DNA of 64,000 bases from Micromonospora lupini (lineage in GTDB: Bacteria > Actinomycetota > Actinomycetes > Mycobacteriales > Micromonosporaceae), in the NCBI RefSeq assembly GCF_026342015.1, contig NZ_JAPENL010000003.1, forward strand, positions 310,001 through 374,000, given 5' to 3'. A program made the translations under genes and the position numbers. The notes below the pieces were generated by a model. That model was not told the origin of the DNA. It searched no databases and saw only the letters and a list, made by a program, of their open reading frames with translations. The first letter of the stretch is position 1; each line of letters opens with the position of its first letter. Positions 1 through 8,847 of the stretch are shown here, one piece after another.

Positions 1-986
<986 letters not shown>

Positions 987-990
<4 letters not shown>

Positions 991-1751
991 ACCTGACCCT
1001 GCGCATCTGGCGCCAGAAGGGCCCCGAGGACAAGGGTCGGATGGTGACCTACCCGGTCGACGACGTGTCCCCGGACATGTCGTTCCTGGAGATGCTCGAC
1101 GTGCTCAACGAGCGGTTGATCCTCGCCGGCGAGGACCCGGTGGCGTTCGACCACGACTGCCGCGAGGGCATCTGCGGCATGTGCGGCCTGATGATCAACG
1201 GCGACGCGCACGGGCCGCAGCGCGGCACCACCGCGTGCCAACTGCACATGCGGCAGTTCACCGACGGCGAGACGATCGACATCGAACCGTGGCGGGCCAG
1301 CGCCTTCCCGGTCATCAAGGACCTGGTGGTCAACAGGGGCGCCTTCGACACGATCATCGCCGCCGGTGGCTACATCACCGCCCCGACCGGCAGCGCGCCC
1401 GAGGCGCACTCCACCCCGGTCGCCAAGGCCAACGCGGACGCCGCCTTCGAGTCGGCGGCCTGCATCGGCTGCGGCGCCTGCGTGGCGGCCTGCCCGAACG
1501 GCTCCGGCATGCTCTTCACCGCCGCCAAGCTCACCCAGCTCTCGCTGCTGCCTCAGGGCCAGCCGGAGCGCTACACCCGCGTGATCGGCATGGTCGACGC
1601 GCACGACGAGGCCGGCTTCGGTGGCTGCACGAACGCCGGCGAGTGCACGGTGGCCTGCCCGAAGGGCATCCCGCTGAACACCATCGGCCGCCTCAACCGC
1701 GACTACCTCGCGGCGACCACGAAGGGCGCCGGCAACACCCCCGGCGCCTGA
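987..1751 (+). CDS. sdhB: Succinate dehydrogenase iron-sulfur subunit
   Basis: 254 residues, starting at a GTG that overlaps the sdhA stop. It carries electrons from FAD to quinone through three Fe-S clusters. The N-terminal ferredoxin domain has the 2Fe-2S cysteines in [10 protein letters not shown] and a later TTAC. The C-terminal domain has [12 protein letters not shown] and [12 protein letters not shown] for the 4Fe-4S and 3Fe-4S clusters. Length is normal for the family. No membrane-anchor gene follows; the cytochrome b subunit presumably lies upstream of sdhA, outside the window, as is usual for this type. A strong hairpin follows directly, so sdhB ends the operon. Confidence 0.96.
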
Positions 1752-1765
1752 CACCACCGCCTCAT

Positions 1766-1804
1766 CCGGACCGCCGTAGCCCGCCTCGGGCTACGGCGGT
1801 CCGG
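1766..1804 (+). terminator. Hairpin terminator after sdhB
   Basis: A perfect 18-base inverted repeat (1766-1783 and 1787-1804) with a 3-base loop starts 14 bases after the sdhB stop. There is no T tract, as is common in high-GC actinomycetes. It closes the succinate dehydrogenase operon. Confidence 0.85.
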
Positions 1805-1805
1805 T

Positions 1806-2091
1806 CTGTGCCCACGGTGGCGGGTTGCGGCCGGCTCTTTGCCCGCAGTGACGGGTTGGGGCGACCGTCCCCGGCTGGTCTTTGCCCGCGGTGACGGGTT
1901 GCGGCCGGTCTTTGCCCGCGGTGACGGGTTGCGGCGACCGTCCCCGGCTGGTCATTGCCCGCGGTGACGGGTTGCGGCTGGTCATTGCCCACGGTGACGG
2001 GTTGCGGCGACCGTCCCCGGCTGGTCATTGCCCACGGTGGCGGGTTGCGGCGGCGGTCCCCGGCTGGTCATTGCCCGCGGTGACGGGTTGC
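1806..2091. repeat. Degenerate tandem repeat, about 8 copies
   Basis: A core close to TGCCCGCGGTGACGGGTTGC recurs about eight times (near 1810, 1840, 1882, 1913, 1956, 1986, 2028 and 2070). Copies alternate with a spacer containing GCGACCGTCCCCGGCTGG, which is also the terminal motif of the 60-base element that follows. Open frames on both strands are repeat-encoded and have no ribosome site. No gene is supported here. This is the first part of a gene-free stretch running to 3206. Confidence 0.85.
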
Positions 2092-2151
2092 GGCGACCGT
2101 CCCCGGCTCCGGGCGGTCAGGCTTGATCCCTCCGCCGAGGACGGTCGCCCC
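2092..2151 (+). repeat. 60-base inverted element, left copy
   Basis: This 60-base unit matches the reverse complement of 2877-2936 at 57 of 60 positions. Its own ends are inverted repeats (GGCGACCGTCC at the left, GGACGGTCGCC near the right), and the centre contains CTTGATC. It looks like a small non-autonomous palindromic element. No open frame lies inside it. Confidence 0.75.
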
Positions 2152-2264
2152 AACCCGGACCCTGGTCACCGTGCGTCCCCCCGTTGCGCTCCCGCTGGGG
2201 TACGCCGGTGGTGTCCGACCGCCGATGCGCCGCGCATCCCGGTCCCCCTGCGATCGACTCGCCA

Positions 2265-2397
2265 GCCCAAGCCGGCGCGAGCCCAGCCCAAGCCCGAACC
2301 TCACCCCAAGCCCAGCCCAAGCCCGAACCCCAGCCCAGCCCAGCCCAGCCCAGGCTCGAACCCCAGCCCAGCCCAGCCCAGCCCAGCCCAGCCGGTT
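2265..2397. repeat. CAGCC-type low-complexity tandem repeat
   Basis: A run of CCCAGCC and AAGCCCGAACC units, purine-poor on the plus strand. The frames translate only to proline/glutamine/serine strings. No gene is supported. Confidence 0.75.
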
Positions 2398-2479
2398 GCA
2401 TGATCGACTTCATATCGCCGACATGGCGGGATCCTCTTGTTGGGAAACCGCCATGTCGGCGACACGGAGTCGATCATGC
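2398..2479. repeat. Long intergenic palindrome (GATC-ended type, copy a)
   Basis: The 32-base arms at 2398-2429 and 2448-2479 pair at 29 of 32 positions. The three mismatches are transitions that could still pair as G-U in RNA. The loop is 18 bases, and GATC lies four bases from the outer end. It shares its plan, but not its sequence, with the palindromes at 2566, 11363, 55562 and 61558. Confidence 0.85.
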
Positions 2480-2565
2480 GGTCGTGTGACTGGACGCCGC
2501 ACCGAGAAGCGGTCGTAAGGTGCCAATCGATCCACCGGGCTCTGCACAGGCGGCCGCAAAGGCAT

Positions 2566-2640
2566 GATCCACTCAGGTTCCATGAAGTCGGCCTGTCCCA
2601 ACGCCCCGGATACCGCGACTTCAATGAAGACGAGTCGATC
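2566..2640. repeat. Imperfect intergenic palindrome (GATC-ended type, copy b)
   Basis: The 25-base arms at 2566-2590 and 2616-2640 match at 19 of 25 positions. The outer end is GATC and the inner ends are GAAGTCG/CGACTTC. It is the most decayed of the five palindromes of this plan. Confidence 0.65.
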
Positions 2641-2737
2641 AAGCGGACGCCACCACACGGCACCCGCCAACAGTGCGGCCCAGGCGGTACCGCAGCGAAT
2701 GAGCGCACAGGCAGAGCCAACCACGGACAGATGCCGG

Positions 2738-2876
2738 CCACGGACCGACCAGCCACGGACCGACCAGCCACGGACCGAGACCCAGCCACGGACCGACCAG
2801 CCACGGACCGAGACCCAGCCACGGACCGACCAGCCACGGACCGAGACCCAGCCACGGACCGACCAGCCACGGGCTG
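2738..2876. repeat. 33-base tandem repeat with 15-base subunits
   Basis: The motif CAGCCACGGACCGA recurs without a break. A 15-base and an 18-base version alternate to give a 33-base period, with about four copies. It ends where the right copy of the 60-base inverted element begins. Non-coding. Confidence 0.8.
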
Positions 2877-2936
2877 GGGGCGACCGTGCCCGGCGGAGGA
2901 ATCAAGCCTGACCGCCCGGAGCCGGGGACGGTCGCC
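2877..2936 (-). repeat. 60-base inverted element, right copy
   Basis: Reverse-complement partner of 2092-2151 (57 of 60 identical). The two copies face each other across 725 bases that hold palindromes a and b and two tandem repeat blocks. Confidence 0.75.
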
Positions 2937-2989
2937 CCCAGCCCCAACCGCAACCACCGCCAAACCGAGCCAAGCGACAAAGACCGAGA

Positions 2990-3132
2990 CCACCAGGCCG
3001 AGACCCCCGGGCCTAGACCACCGGGCCTAGACCCCCAGGTCCAGACCAACAGGCCCAGACCCCCAGGCCCAGACCAACAGGCCGAGACCAACAGGCCCAG
3101 ACCAACAGGCCGAGACCACCAGGCCCAGACGC
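2990..3132. repeat. Tandem repeat of 12-15 base units
   Basis: Units of the form CCAGACCAACAGGC, with drift, fill this stretch up to 75 bases before the alcohol dehydrogenase start. From 3133 to 3206 there is ordinary sequence holding the ribosome site GGGAGGG (3191-3197). No promoter is obvious. Confidence 0.75.
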
Positions 3133-3206
3133 CACCGGAGCGGAGTCGGTTCAACTGCTCCTTCCCGGGTAGCAAGTCAGGCAGGACCGAGGGAGGGCAA
3201 CCGGAC

Positions 3207-4391
3207 ATGAAGGCGTTGACCTGGCAGGGGAAGCGGGACGTACGGGTCGAGGAGGTGCCGGATCCCCGGATCGAGGCACCCACCGACGCGATCGTCAAGA
3301 TCACATCCACGGCGATCTGCGGCTCGGATCTGCACCTGTACGAGGTGTTGGGGCCGTACCTGAAGCCCGGCGACGTCCTGGGCCACGAGCCGATGGGCAT
3401 CGTCGAGGAGGTCGGATCGGAGGTGACCGGGCTCAGGCCCGGTGACCGGGTGGTGGTGCCGTTCAACATCTCGTGCGGCAGTTGCTGGATGTGCCGCCAC
3501 CAGCTCTACGCCCAGTGTGAGACGACCCAGGTGACAAGCGAGGGCAAGGGCGCGGCGCTGTTCGGCTACACCTCGCTCTACGGTTCGGTGCCCGGCGGCC
3601 AGGCCGAGTACCTGCGCGTACCGCAGGCCCACTTCGGACCGATCAAGATTCCCGAGACCGGCGCCGACGAGCGGTACCTCTATCTCTCCGACATCCTGCC
3701 CACCGCCTGGCAGGCGGTGAAGTACGCGGACACGCCCCCCGGCGGCACCCTTGCCGTCTTCGGGCTGGGCCCGGTCGGTCAGTTCTGTGCCCGCATCGGT
3801 CGCCACCTCGGCGCGGGGCGGGTGATCGGGCTGGATCTGGTGCCCGAGCGGCTGGAGCTGGCCCGGCGGCACGGCATCGAGGTGCTCGACGTCCGCGAGT
3901 TGTCAGACGTGCCGGGCGCGCTGATCGACCTGGTCGACGGGCGGGGGCCGGACGCCGTCATCGACGCGGTGGGCATGGAGGCGCACGGCTCGCCGGGCGG
4001 CAAACTGGCCCACGCGGCCGTGGGGCTGCTGCCGGACAAGCTTGCCCGGACGATGACCGACAAGGCGGCCATGGACCGGCTCTCGGTCCTGCACGCGGCG
4101 GTCAAGGCGGTCCGTCGCGGCGGCACCGTGTCGATCTCCGGCGTCTACGGCGGCGAGGTGGATCCGATGCCGATGATGGAGATGTTCGACAGGGGCATCC
4201 AGTTGCGCATGGGGCAATGCCACGTGCGCCGGTGGACCGACGAGATCCTGCCGCTGCTCTCCGGCGACGACGACCCCCTGGGCGTGGAGGATCTGCGTAC
4301 CCACAGACTGCCGCTGAGCGAGGCGCCGCGGGCGTACGACATGTTTCAGAAGAAGGAGGACGGCTGCATCAAGGTCGTGCTCGCACCGTGA
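3207..4391 (+). CDS. Zinc-dependent alcohol dehydrogenase, formaldehyde dehydrogenase-like
   Basis: 394 residues. The ATG at 3207 is chosen because GGGAGGG lies 9 bases upstream and the family begins with MKAL; the frame continues upstream only through repeat sequence. It is a medium-chain dehydrogenase oxidising an alcohol or aldehyde with NAD(P). The catalytic zinc ligands are C38 (ICGSDLH) and H60-E61 (GHEPMG). The structural zinc cysteines are C90, C93, C96 and C104, and the nucleotide-binding fold has GLGPVG near residue 190. Overall it resembles the glutathione-independent formaldehyde dehydrogenase branch common in actinomycetes. The stop overlaps the start of a broken short-chain dehydrogenase gene (GTGA), so the two once formed an operon. 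The substrate cannot be read from the sequence. Confidence 0.92.
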   Translation: MKALTWQGKRDVRVEEVPDPRIEAPTDAIVKITSTAICGSDLHLYEVLGPYLKPGDVLGHEPMGIVEEVGSEVTGLRPGDRVVVPFNISCGSCWMCRHQLYAQCETTQVTSEGKGAALFGYTSLYGSVPGGQAEYLRVPQAHFGPIKIPETGADERYLYLSDILPTAWQAVKYADTPPGGTLAVFGLGPVGQFCARIGRHLGAGRVIGLDLVPERLELARRHGIEVLDVRELSDVPGALIDLVDGRGPDAVIDAVGMEAHGSPGGKLAHAAVGLLPDKLARTMTDKAAMDRLSVLHAAVKAVRRGGTVSISGVYGGEVDPMPMMEMFDRGIQLRMGQCHVRRWTDEILPLLSGDDDPLGVEDLRTHRLPLSEAPRAYDMFQKKEDGCIKVVLAP

Positions 4392-4692
4392 GTCGGGTGG
4401 TGGTGATCGCCGGCGCGACCAGCGGGATCGGCGCTCGCGGCCCGCGCGCCGCAGACCCTCGCTGAACGTGCTGCTGCTCACAGTGCTGCCGGGCGTCTAT
4501 GACGTGCTCGTCGGGCCGTTGATGCGACTGGCCGGCCTGAGCGGTCGGCCGGTCGGGGCGCACGACGGCACGGTGTTCGCGCCGAACCCGGCAGGTGAGG
4601 CGGTCCGTGGCGGCCATCTGCCCGACCTGCGGCAGCTCGTGTCCCGACCGGCCGGGGCGGTCGGCGCCGCGCTGCGTCGACGGCTCGGCTGA
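4388..4692 (+). pseudogene. Short-chain dehydrogenase remnant with internal deletion
   Basis: A GTG overlapping the stop of the preceding dehydrogenase opens a frame that reads VSRVVVIAGATSGIGAR, the glycine-rich NAD-binding start of a short-chain dehydrogenase. It hits a stop at 4463-4465 after 25 codons. A different frame then encodes about 75 residues (to 4692) that look like the C-terminal tail of such an enzyme (LLLTVLPGVYDVLVGP, then an arginine-rich end). The catalytic middle (Ser-Tyr-Lys) is missing. The simplest reading is a large deletion that joined the two ends out of frame. Full-length members are about 250-340 residues, so this gene is dead. Confidence 0.75.
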
Positions 4693-4797
4693 CCTGTTCG
4701 GGACTGTTCGGGACAGCAGGGGGCCACTGTGGACCGATCAACTCGCCTAGGGTGGTGGGCCGGCAAGCGCTCCGGCGCCCCACGACGGGAGAGACGA

Positions 4798-5808
4798 TTG
4801 ACCATCCGACTGAACCGCAGGACGGCACTCGGGCTGGGGACGGTGGCCACCGCCGGCACAGTGCTCGGCGCGGCCACCCCGGCCAGCGCCGCGGCGAACA
4901 CCGAGGAGACCCCGACCACCCCGGCCCGGGCCGCCAGTCGGGTCGCCAGCGTCTTCGACAGGTACCGCACCGAGGCCGGTGGTAACTGGCAGGCGTACGT
5001 CAGCGTGGCCGACCCGGCGGGCCCGCCTGTCGTCGCGGTGGCGGCCGACGAGGACCGCCGGATCGAGGCGTACAGCGTCAACAAGATCGCGGTGGCCACC
5101 GCGGTGCTGGACAAGGTCGACCGAGGGCTGCTGACGCTCGACCAGCGGGTCGACGTGACCGCCGCGATCGTCGTGCCGGGCGGCGACGGCATCTTCAGCC
5201 TGGACGGCGCGTACCCGAGCAGCGTGACCCTCGGGCACGTGCTGGCCAACCTGCTGACCGTCTCGGACGACACGGCGGTGCGGCTGTGCGGGCTGGTCGC
5301 GCCGGCCGCCGAGATCAACTCGATCCTGGTCGCGAAGGGCTTCCCGAACACCCAGGTCGAGCCGGTGGCCAACCCGAACCGGTTCTTCCTCGGCACGAGC
5401 ACCCCTCGGGAGACGCATGACCTGCTGCGCGCCCTGGTCGCCGGCACGCTGCTCTCGCCGGCCTCGACGACGCACCTGCTCGGGCTGCTGCGTTCCCCGG
5501 TGGCCTTCACCGACGGCATCCGGCGCACCATGTCCTCGGACGAGCGGGCCCGCATCGCCACCAAGGCCGGCTGGTTCGCCGACGCCCGGCACGAGGCCGG
5601 AGTGATCTTCGACCGGTCCGGTGCGGCGGTGCTCACCTACGCGCTGTTCGCCGACGGACAGGCCGACCCGGACAACTTCGGCGCGACCCACCCGGCGGTG
5701 CAGGCCCGGGCCGCCATGGGTCCGAAGTTCCTGGCGGCGGTGGACCGGATCGCGGGCACGGGCAAGACGTTCCGGATCACCGCCCGACGCCCCAGCAACG
5801 GCGGCTGA
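4798..5808 (+). CDS. Exported serine beta-lactamase-fold hydrolase (class A-like)
   Basis: 336 residues from a TTG at 4798, which has GGGAGAG just upstream and places a Tat signal at the N-terminus (NRRTALGLG, then a hydrophobic run and ASA at about 29-31). It is therefore probably folded before export. Penicillin-recognising motifs are present in order: SVNK (S93, K96) as the nucleophile motif, SDD at 156-158 in place of SDN, and KAG at 256-258 in place of KTG. The motif changes and the omega-loop region make true antibiotic hydrolysis uncertain; it could instead act on cell-wall peptides. It stands alone and is followed by a hairpin. Confidence 0.85.
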   Translation: MTIRLNRRTALGLGTVATAGTVLGAATPASAAANTEETPTTPARAASRVASVFDRYRTEAGGNWQAYVSVADPAGPPVVAVAADEDRRIEAYSVNKIAVATAVLDKVDRGLLTLDQRVDVTAAIVVPGGDGIFSLDGAYPSSVTLGHVLANLLTVSDDTAVRLCGLVAPAAEINSILVAKGFPNTQVEPVANPNRFFLGTSTPRETHDLLRALVAGTLLSPASTTHLLGLLRSPVAFTDGIRRTMSSDERARIATKAGWFADARHEAGVIFDRSGAAVLTYALFADGQADPDNFGATHPAVQARAAMGPKFLAAVDRIAGTGKTFRITARRPSNGG

Positions 5809-5816
5809 CCCCGCTC

Positions 5817-5848
5817 CCGGGCCGGTCGTCGGAGGACGGCCGGCCCGG
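5817..5848 (+). terminator. Hairpin after the beta-lactamase-like gene
   Basis: The 14-base arms 5817-5830 and 5835-5848 pair at 13 positions (the odd one can form G-U) with a 4-base loop, 8 bases after the stop. There is no T tract. Confidence 0.75.
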
Positions 5849-5921
5849 CGCGGGCCACCGCCGGAGCGGGAACCGCGACGGGGAACTACCGTGTAGTGCG
5901 GGACACGGCGGAGGGACGGCG

Positions 5922-7064
5922 ATGGCGCCAGCGAAACGCACGGACGGGCAACTGACGCTCGGGCGACGGATGCGAGGAACGGCAGGGCTGGCCGCGCTGG
6001 CCGGCCTGGCGTGGGTGGCCCGGGACGTGCCGGCGGCGCTCGGCGGTCGGCTCGCCGGCGCCCGCGCCGAGCGGGCGGCCCGCTCGCCGCAGTTCCGCGA
6101 CGGCACCTTCCACAATCAGGCCGACACCCGCACGATGACCGCCGAGCCGGGTCGCAACCTGGTCCGCGAGCTGATCTTCGGCAAGCAGAAGCGTCGGCCG
6201 ACCGCGCCCGTGCCGCTGCTGCGCCCCAGCACGCCGGCCGCCGCCGACACCGCAGGCGAGCTGAACATCATCTGGTACGGCCACGCCTCGGCGCTCATCG
6301 AGATCGAGGGTCGGCGGGTGCTGCTCGACCCGGTGTGGAGTGACCGCTGTTCCCCGTCCGGCCTGGTCGGCCCCCGCCGACTGCACGAGCCTCCGGTACG
6401 CCTGGACGAGCTCCCCCCGCTGGACGCCATCCTGATCTCGCACGACCACTACGACCACCTGGACATGCCCACCGTGCGGGCGCTTGTGGCCGGGCAGTCG
6501 GCACCGTTCGTGGTGCCGCTCGGCGTGGGTGCCCACCTGGACCGCTGGGGTGTGCCCGCCGAGCGGATCATCGAGCTGGACTGGTCCGAGTGCCACCGGG
6601 TCGACGGGCTGGAGATCACCGCCACCGCCGCCCAGCACTTCTCCGGCCGGGGGCTGCGCCGCGACGGCACGCTCTGGAGTTCCTGGGTGGTCGCCGGAGC
6701 CCGGCGCAAGGTCTTCTACACAGGCGACTCCGGCTACTTCGCCGGGTACGCGGCGATCGGCGCCGAGCACGGCCCGTTCGACGTGACGTTGATGCAGATC
6801 GGCGCGTACGACCGGGCGTGGCCGACAATCCACATGTTCCCGGAGGAGGCGGTCGACGCCCACCTGGACCTGCGCGGCGGGCTGTTCATCCCGGTGCACT
6901 GGGCGACGTTCAACCTGGCGCTGCACGACTGGTCCGAGCCGGTCGACCGGCTCTGGGCGGAGGCCAAGGCCCGTGACGTCCGGCTGGCCGTGCCCCGCCC
7001 CGGCGAGCGGGTGGTGGTCGACGATCCGCCCGCCGTCGACGGCTGGTGGCAGTCAGTCGCCTGA
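5922..7064 (+). CDS. Metallo-beta-lactamase-fold hydrolase, NAPE-PLD/UlaG-like
   Basis: 380 residues; ATG at 5922 with GGAGGGA upstream. A short hydrophobic stretch at residues 20-32 may anchor the protein. The metal-binding motif HDHYDH is at 174-179. Further metal ligands lie in YTGDSGYF near residue 270 and PVHWATF near 325. The family (N-acyl phosphatidylethanolamine phospholipase D-like, COG2220) hydrolyses phosphodiesters or lactones; the bacterial substrate is not known. Transcribed alone and convergent with the dNTPase gene. Confidence 0.88.
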   Translation: MAPAKRTDGQLTLGRRMRGTAGLAALAGLAWVARDVPAALGGRLAGARAERAARSPQFRDGTFHNQADTRTMTAEPGRNLVRELIFGKQKRRPTAPVPLLRPSTPAAADTAGELNIIWYGHASALIEIEGRRVLLDPVWSDRCSPSGLVGPRRLHEPPVRLDELPPLDAILISHDHYDHLDMPTVRALVAGQSAPFVVPLGVGAHLDRWGVPAERIIELDWSECHRVDGLEITATAAQHFSGRGLRRDGTLWSSWVVAGARRKVFYTGDSGYFAGYAAIGAEHGPFDVTLMQIGAYDRAWPTIHMFPEEAVDAHLDLRGGLFIPVHWATFNLALHDWSEPVDRLWAEAKARDVRLAVPRPGERVVVDDPPAVDGWWQSVA

Positions 7065-7101
7065 CGTCCTCGGGCCGGCGCGGGCACGCCTGACGGTCGG
7101 G

Positions 7102-8613
7102 TCAGAGCACGAAGGCGTCGGTCCACAGCGCGCCGGAGCGGCCGGAGAGCGCGTCCAGCATGGCCACCGCCTGCCCGTCGGTGAGCTGCGCCACGAAGTC
7201 CACGATGGCGCGGCCCCGCGCGCGGCCGATCCGGTGCGGCGTGCGCGGGTGCAGCTCCGCCTCGGCCAGCTCGACGAGGTCGTGCAGCCGGCGGGGCAGC
7301 CGGGATTCCTCCTCCGGGTCGAGCAGCCACTCCCACAGGGCCTCCACCAGGGTGCCCAGCAGCCGGGCCTGACCACGCTGGTGCAGGGCCAGGTCGGGGC
7401 GGGCCAGCACGAACCGGTGGTGGACGAACTTGAGCACCTGCACCTCGTGCCACTGGGCGCAGCCGAGCAGCACGTACCCGGAGCGCACCGACGGCTTGTC
7501 GGTCATCGTGATCGCCTCGACGAAGCGGGTGGACCAGCGGGCGGAGAACCGCGACACGTACTGCTCCGCCTCGATCGAGCCGTCGAACGGCATCGCCAGC
7601 AGACCGTCCACCAGCTCCTCGCGGACGTGCTCGACGGCGGCGGCGAACGCGTCGTCGTCGGCGATCCAGGCGTCCTTGTGGTGCAGCTGGCGGCGTAGCC
7701 GTTCGATCGCCGCGCCGGGCCGTCGGGAGGCGGTGGCCAACGCCGCGTCGGTGATCGCCCGGAAGTGCCCGCTCTCGCGCTGCCAGGCCATCAGCTCGGC
7801 CGACACCGCCCCCTGCTGGAGCACCCCGACCCGGTAGAAGTCCTCGACGTCGTGGATGGCGTACGCGATGTCGTCGGCGGTGTCCATGACGGACGCCTCC
7901 ACGGTCTGCTGCCAGTCCGGGATGCGGCCGGCGAACGGCTCCCGGGCTTGGCGCAGGTCGTCCAGCTCGGTCCGGTACGCCCCGAACTTCGACGAGCCGC
8001 TCTCCGGGTCGTCCGGCGGCGGGGTGGCGCCGCGGGGCGGCGGGTCGAGCAGGCGCGGGTGCGGGTCGGGGTAGTCCAGCCGCGTCCACGGGTACTTCAG
8101 CATCGCCGCGCGGACCGCGGCGGTCAGGTCCAGCCCGGTGGTGGCCGCGCCCCTGATCTCGGTGCTCGTGACGATCCGGTACGACTGCGCGTTGCCCTCG
8201 AAACCGTCGGCGAGGCCGAGACGCTGGCGGGCGAGCCGGTCGAGGACCCGCTCGCCCAGATGCCCGAACGGCGGGTGACCGAGGTCGTGGGCGAGCGCCG
8301 CGGCCTCCACCACGTCGGGGTCGCAGCCGCCGAGCTTGTCCAGCAGGCCGCGCCACCGGTCGTCGGCAGTCAGGCGCTCGGCGATGGCCCGGGCCACCTG
8401 GGCGACCTTCAGGCTGTGGGTGAGCCGGTTGTGCACCAGCAGCCCGGAGCCGACCGGGCTGATCACCTGGGTGACGCCGCCGAGGCGGGCGAAGAACGGC
8501 GAGCCGACGATCCGGTCCCGGTCGGCGCGGAACGGGTTGGCCGTGAGGTCGCCGAGGGCGCGGGCGCTGCCGCCGAAGAGCCGCCGGGCGCGCGGCTCCG
8601 CAGGTGATTCCAT
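7102..8613 (-). CDS. dgt: Deoxyguanosinetriphosphate triphosphohydrolase-like HD protein
   Basis: 503 residues from the ATG at 8613; a GTG nine bases further upstream (8622) is an alternative and neither has a clear ribosome site. It hydrolyses dNTPs to deoxynucleosides and triphosphate, controlling the dNTP pool. The HD-domain metal residues are visible: H66 (NRLTHSLKV), then H109-D110 ([12 protein letters not shown]), and a later D in [14 protein letters not shown]. Length matches the actinobacterial dGTPase-like group. The gene is divergent from tex across a 234-base GC-rich gap that contains two direct copies of a 16-base GCCGGCCGGGCGCGGC motif. Confidence 0.9.
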   Translation of the reverse strand: MESPAEPRARRLFGGSARALGDLTANPFRADRDRIVGSPFFARLGGVTQVISPVGSGLLVHNRLTHSLKVAQVARAIAERLTADDRWRGLLDKLGGCDPDVVEAAALAHDLGHPPFGHLGERVLDRLARQRLGLADGFEGNAQSYRIVTSTEIRGAATTGLDLTAAVRAAMLKYPWTRLDYPDPHPRLLDPPPRGATPPPDDPESGSSKFGAYRTELDDLRQAREPFAGRIPDWQQTVEASVMDTADDIAYAIHDVEDFYRVGVLQQGAVSAELMAWQRESGHFRAITDAALATASRRPGAAIERLRRQLHHKDAWIADDDAFAAAVEHVREELVDGLLAMPFDGSIEAEQYVSRFSARWSTRFVEAITMTDKPSVRSGYVLLGCAQWHEVQVLKFVHHRFVLARPDLALHQRGQARLLGTLVEALWEWLLDPEEESRLPRRLHDLVELAEAELHPRTPHRIGRARGRAIVDFVAQLTDGQAVAMLDALSGRSGALWTDAFVL

Positions 8614-8847
8614 GATCGCCACGCTAGCGCAGGCCCACCGGGGGCCGTCGGCGGATCAACCGGCCGCGCGCGGGCTCCGGCCCCTCCCGGGGGAACGGAG
8701 GCGGGCCGGCCGGGCGCGGCAGTGCCGTCCCCGCCGGGCGCGACGGGCGCGCCGGCCGGGCGCGGCGACAGCGCCCGGGGGCGCCCGGCACAATGCAGGC
8801 GGTACCCGCTCTGTGAAGGCGGATCGAGTCGAAGGCGGATCGAGATC

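Noticed and set aside
2301-3469. Several 100-300 codon frames inside the repeat region
   Set aside because: They encode only repeat strings, have no ribosome site and are open on both strands, as expected for GC-rich tandem repeats lacking stops.
6734-8356. Long open frame opposite the hydrolase and dNTPase genes
   Set aside because: It is a high-GC shadow frame with arginine/proline/alanine-rich translation, no family motifs and no ribosome site; the plus-strand hydrolase and the minus-strand dNTPase explain the region.
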